This document shows positions 33,894 through 34,289 of a DNA stretch of 34,289 bases, one piece after another; position 1 is the first letter of the stretch; every line of letters starts with the position of its first letter. Position numbers and translations under genes: made by a program. The DNA lies in contig CAJOIN010000009.1 of assembly GCA_905234515.1 (NCBI GenBank), forward strand, positions 1-34,289, written 5' to 3'. The notes below the pieces were generated by a model that saw only the letters and a program-made list of their open reading frames with translations, was not told the DNA's origin and made no database searches. This DNA comes from an uncultured Selenomonas sp. GTDB taxonomy: Bacteria; Bacillota; Negativicutes; Selenomonadales; Selenomonadaceae.

Positions 33894-34289
33894 TATAAGC
33901 TTCCTTTCGTCGAAGGCACTCCCTGCACCCGGGGGTCTATAGACACTGCTTCACGAAGGGCATGACCCAGGGCCTTGAAGATGGCTTCCACCTTATGATG
34001 GGAGTTAGTGCCATAGAGCACCTTCACATGGAGGGTAAGGCCGGCATTAACCGCCAGGGCCCGCAGAAATTCCTCCGTCAGCTCCGTATCATAGCTCCCA
34101 ATCATGGGCGCCATTTCCCCACCTTCATAGACCAGGAAGGGACGGCCGCTGATATCTAAAGACACAAAGGCCAAAGCCTCGTCCATGGGAAGATAGAAAG
34201 TACCATAACGCCTGATGCCCCGCTTATCTCCCAGGGCCTCCTTCAAAGCCAGCCCCAGGGTGATGCCGATATCCTCCACACTGTGGTGG
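33893..34289 (-). CDS. hisB: Imidazoleglycerol-phosphate dehydratase, C-terminal part
   Basis: The N-terminus lies beyond the window's right edge. The visible 132 codons begin [12 protein letters not shown], the first metal-binding histidine pair with Glu and Asp, and include [20 protein letters not shown], the second. The ending, [14 protein letters not shown], is the usual IGPD C-terminus. The track's start at GTG 34279 is internal, because the HH pair just before it is essential. This is the monofunctional dehydratase domain. Its TAA overlaps the hisH ATG (TAATG). Confidence 0.94.
   Translation of the reverse strand, partial: HHSVEDIGITLGLALKEALGDKRGIRRYGTFYLPMDEALAFVSLDISGRPFLVYEGGEMAPMIGSYDTELTEEFLRALAVNAGLTLHVKVLYGTNSHHKVEAIFKALGHALREAVSIDPRVQGVPSTKGSL

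Overview
The window is ordinary chromosomal DNA from an anaerobic, diderm-type Firmicute. The best guess is a Negativicute of the Selenomonas group. This is inferred from roughly 50% GC, strong Shine-Dalgarno sequences, Bacillus-like gene clusters (ireB-ruvX-DUF1292-mltG-trmR-trhP; xseA-xseB-ispA-dxs-tlyA-nadK-argR-recN; asp23-amaP-DUF2273-nusB) and an anaerobic GlpABC glycerol-3-phosphate dehydrogenase. No mobile element, CRISPR array, tRNA or rRNA was seen. Almost everything is on the minus strand; only glgB, its small leader ORF and one HTH regulator are on the plus strand.

Layout, left to right. Positions 1-2820: a gene start cut by the window edge, then mtaD and ahcY (recycling of S-adenosylhomocysteine), which are read from a promoter overlapping the preceding terminator. 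Positions 2825-13570: a tight gene train transcribed right to left as xseA, xseB, ispA, dxs, tlyA, nadK, argR, recN, a Nudix hydrolase, an M50 peptidase, scpA and scpB. It covers isoprenoid precursors, NADP, arginine control, DNA repair and chromosome segregation. Positions 13609-15639: a terminator-bounded unit asp23-amaP-DUF2273-nusB. Positions 15652-22387: ireB, ruvX and DUF1292; a terminator; then an apparently broken mltG, trmR, trhP, acyP, aroQ, an M24 aminopeptidase and efp (efp has its own promoter).

Positions 22388-24790: a divergent promoter region, then the solitary eukaryotic-type glycogen branching enzyme gene glgB followed by two terminators. Positions 24790-31770: a glycerol operon glpA-glpB-glpC-(PTS EIIB-like)-glpK-glpF, read from a strong promoter near 31.98 kb and punctuated by stem-loops between its downstream genes. 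GlpF brings in glycerol, GlpK phosphorylates it and GlpABC oxidises glycerol-3-phosphate to dihydroxyacetone phosphate, with electrons probably going to menaquinone. Positions 31771-32183 are a 413-bp intergenic region with promoters and inverted repeats. The XRE-type regulator gene follows, and then hisA, hisH and the C-terminal part of hisB.

I found no clear undescribed multi-gene system. The points most worth a second look are: the frame break between mltG and its likely membrane anchor; an orphan PTS EIIB gene inside the glycerol operon, beside a glycerol kinase lacking the usual Firmicute PTS-phosphorylated histidine; the repeat-rich glpA/XRE intergenic region; and a small SD-preceded leader ORF overlapping the start of glgB.
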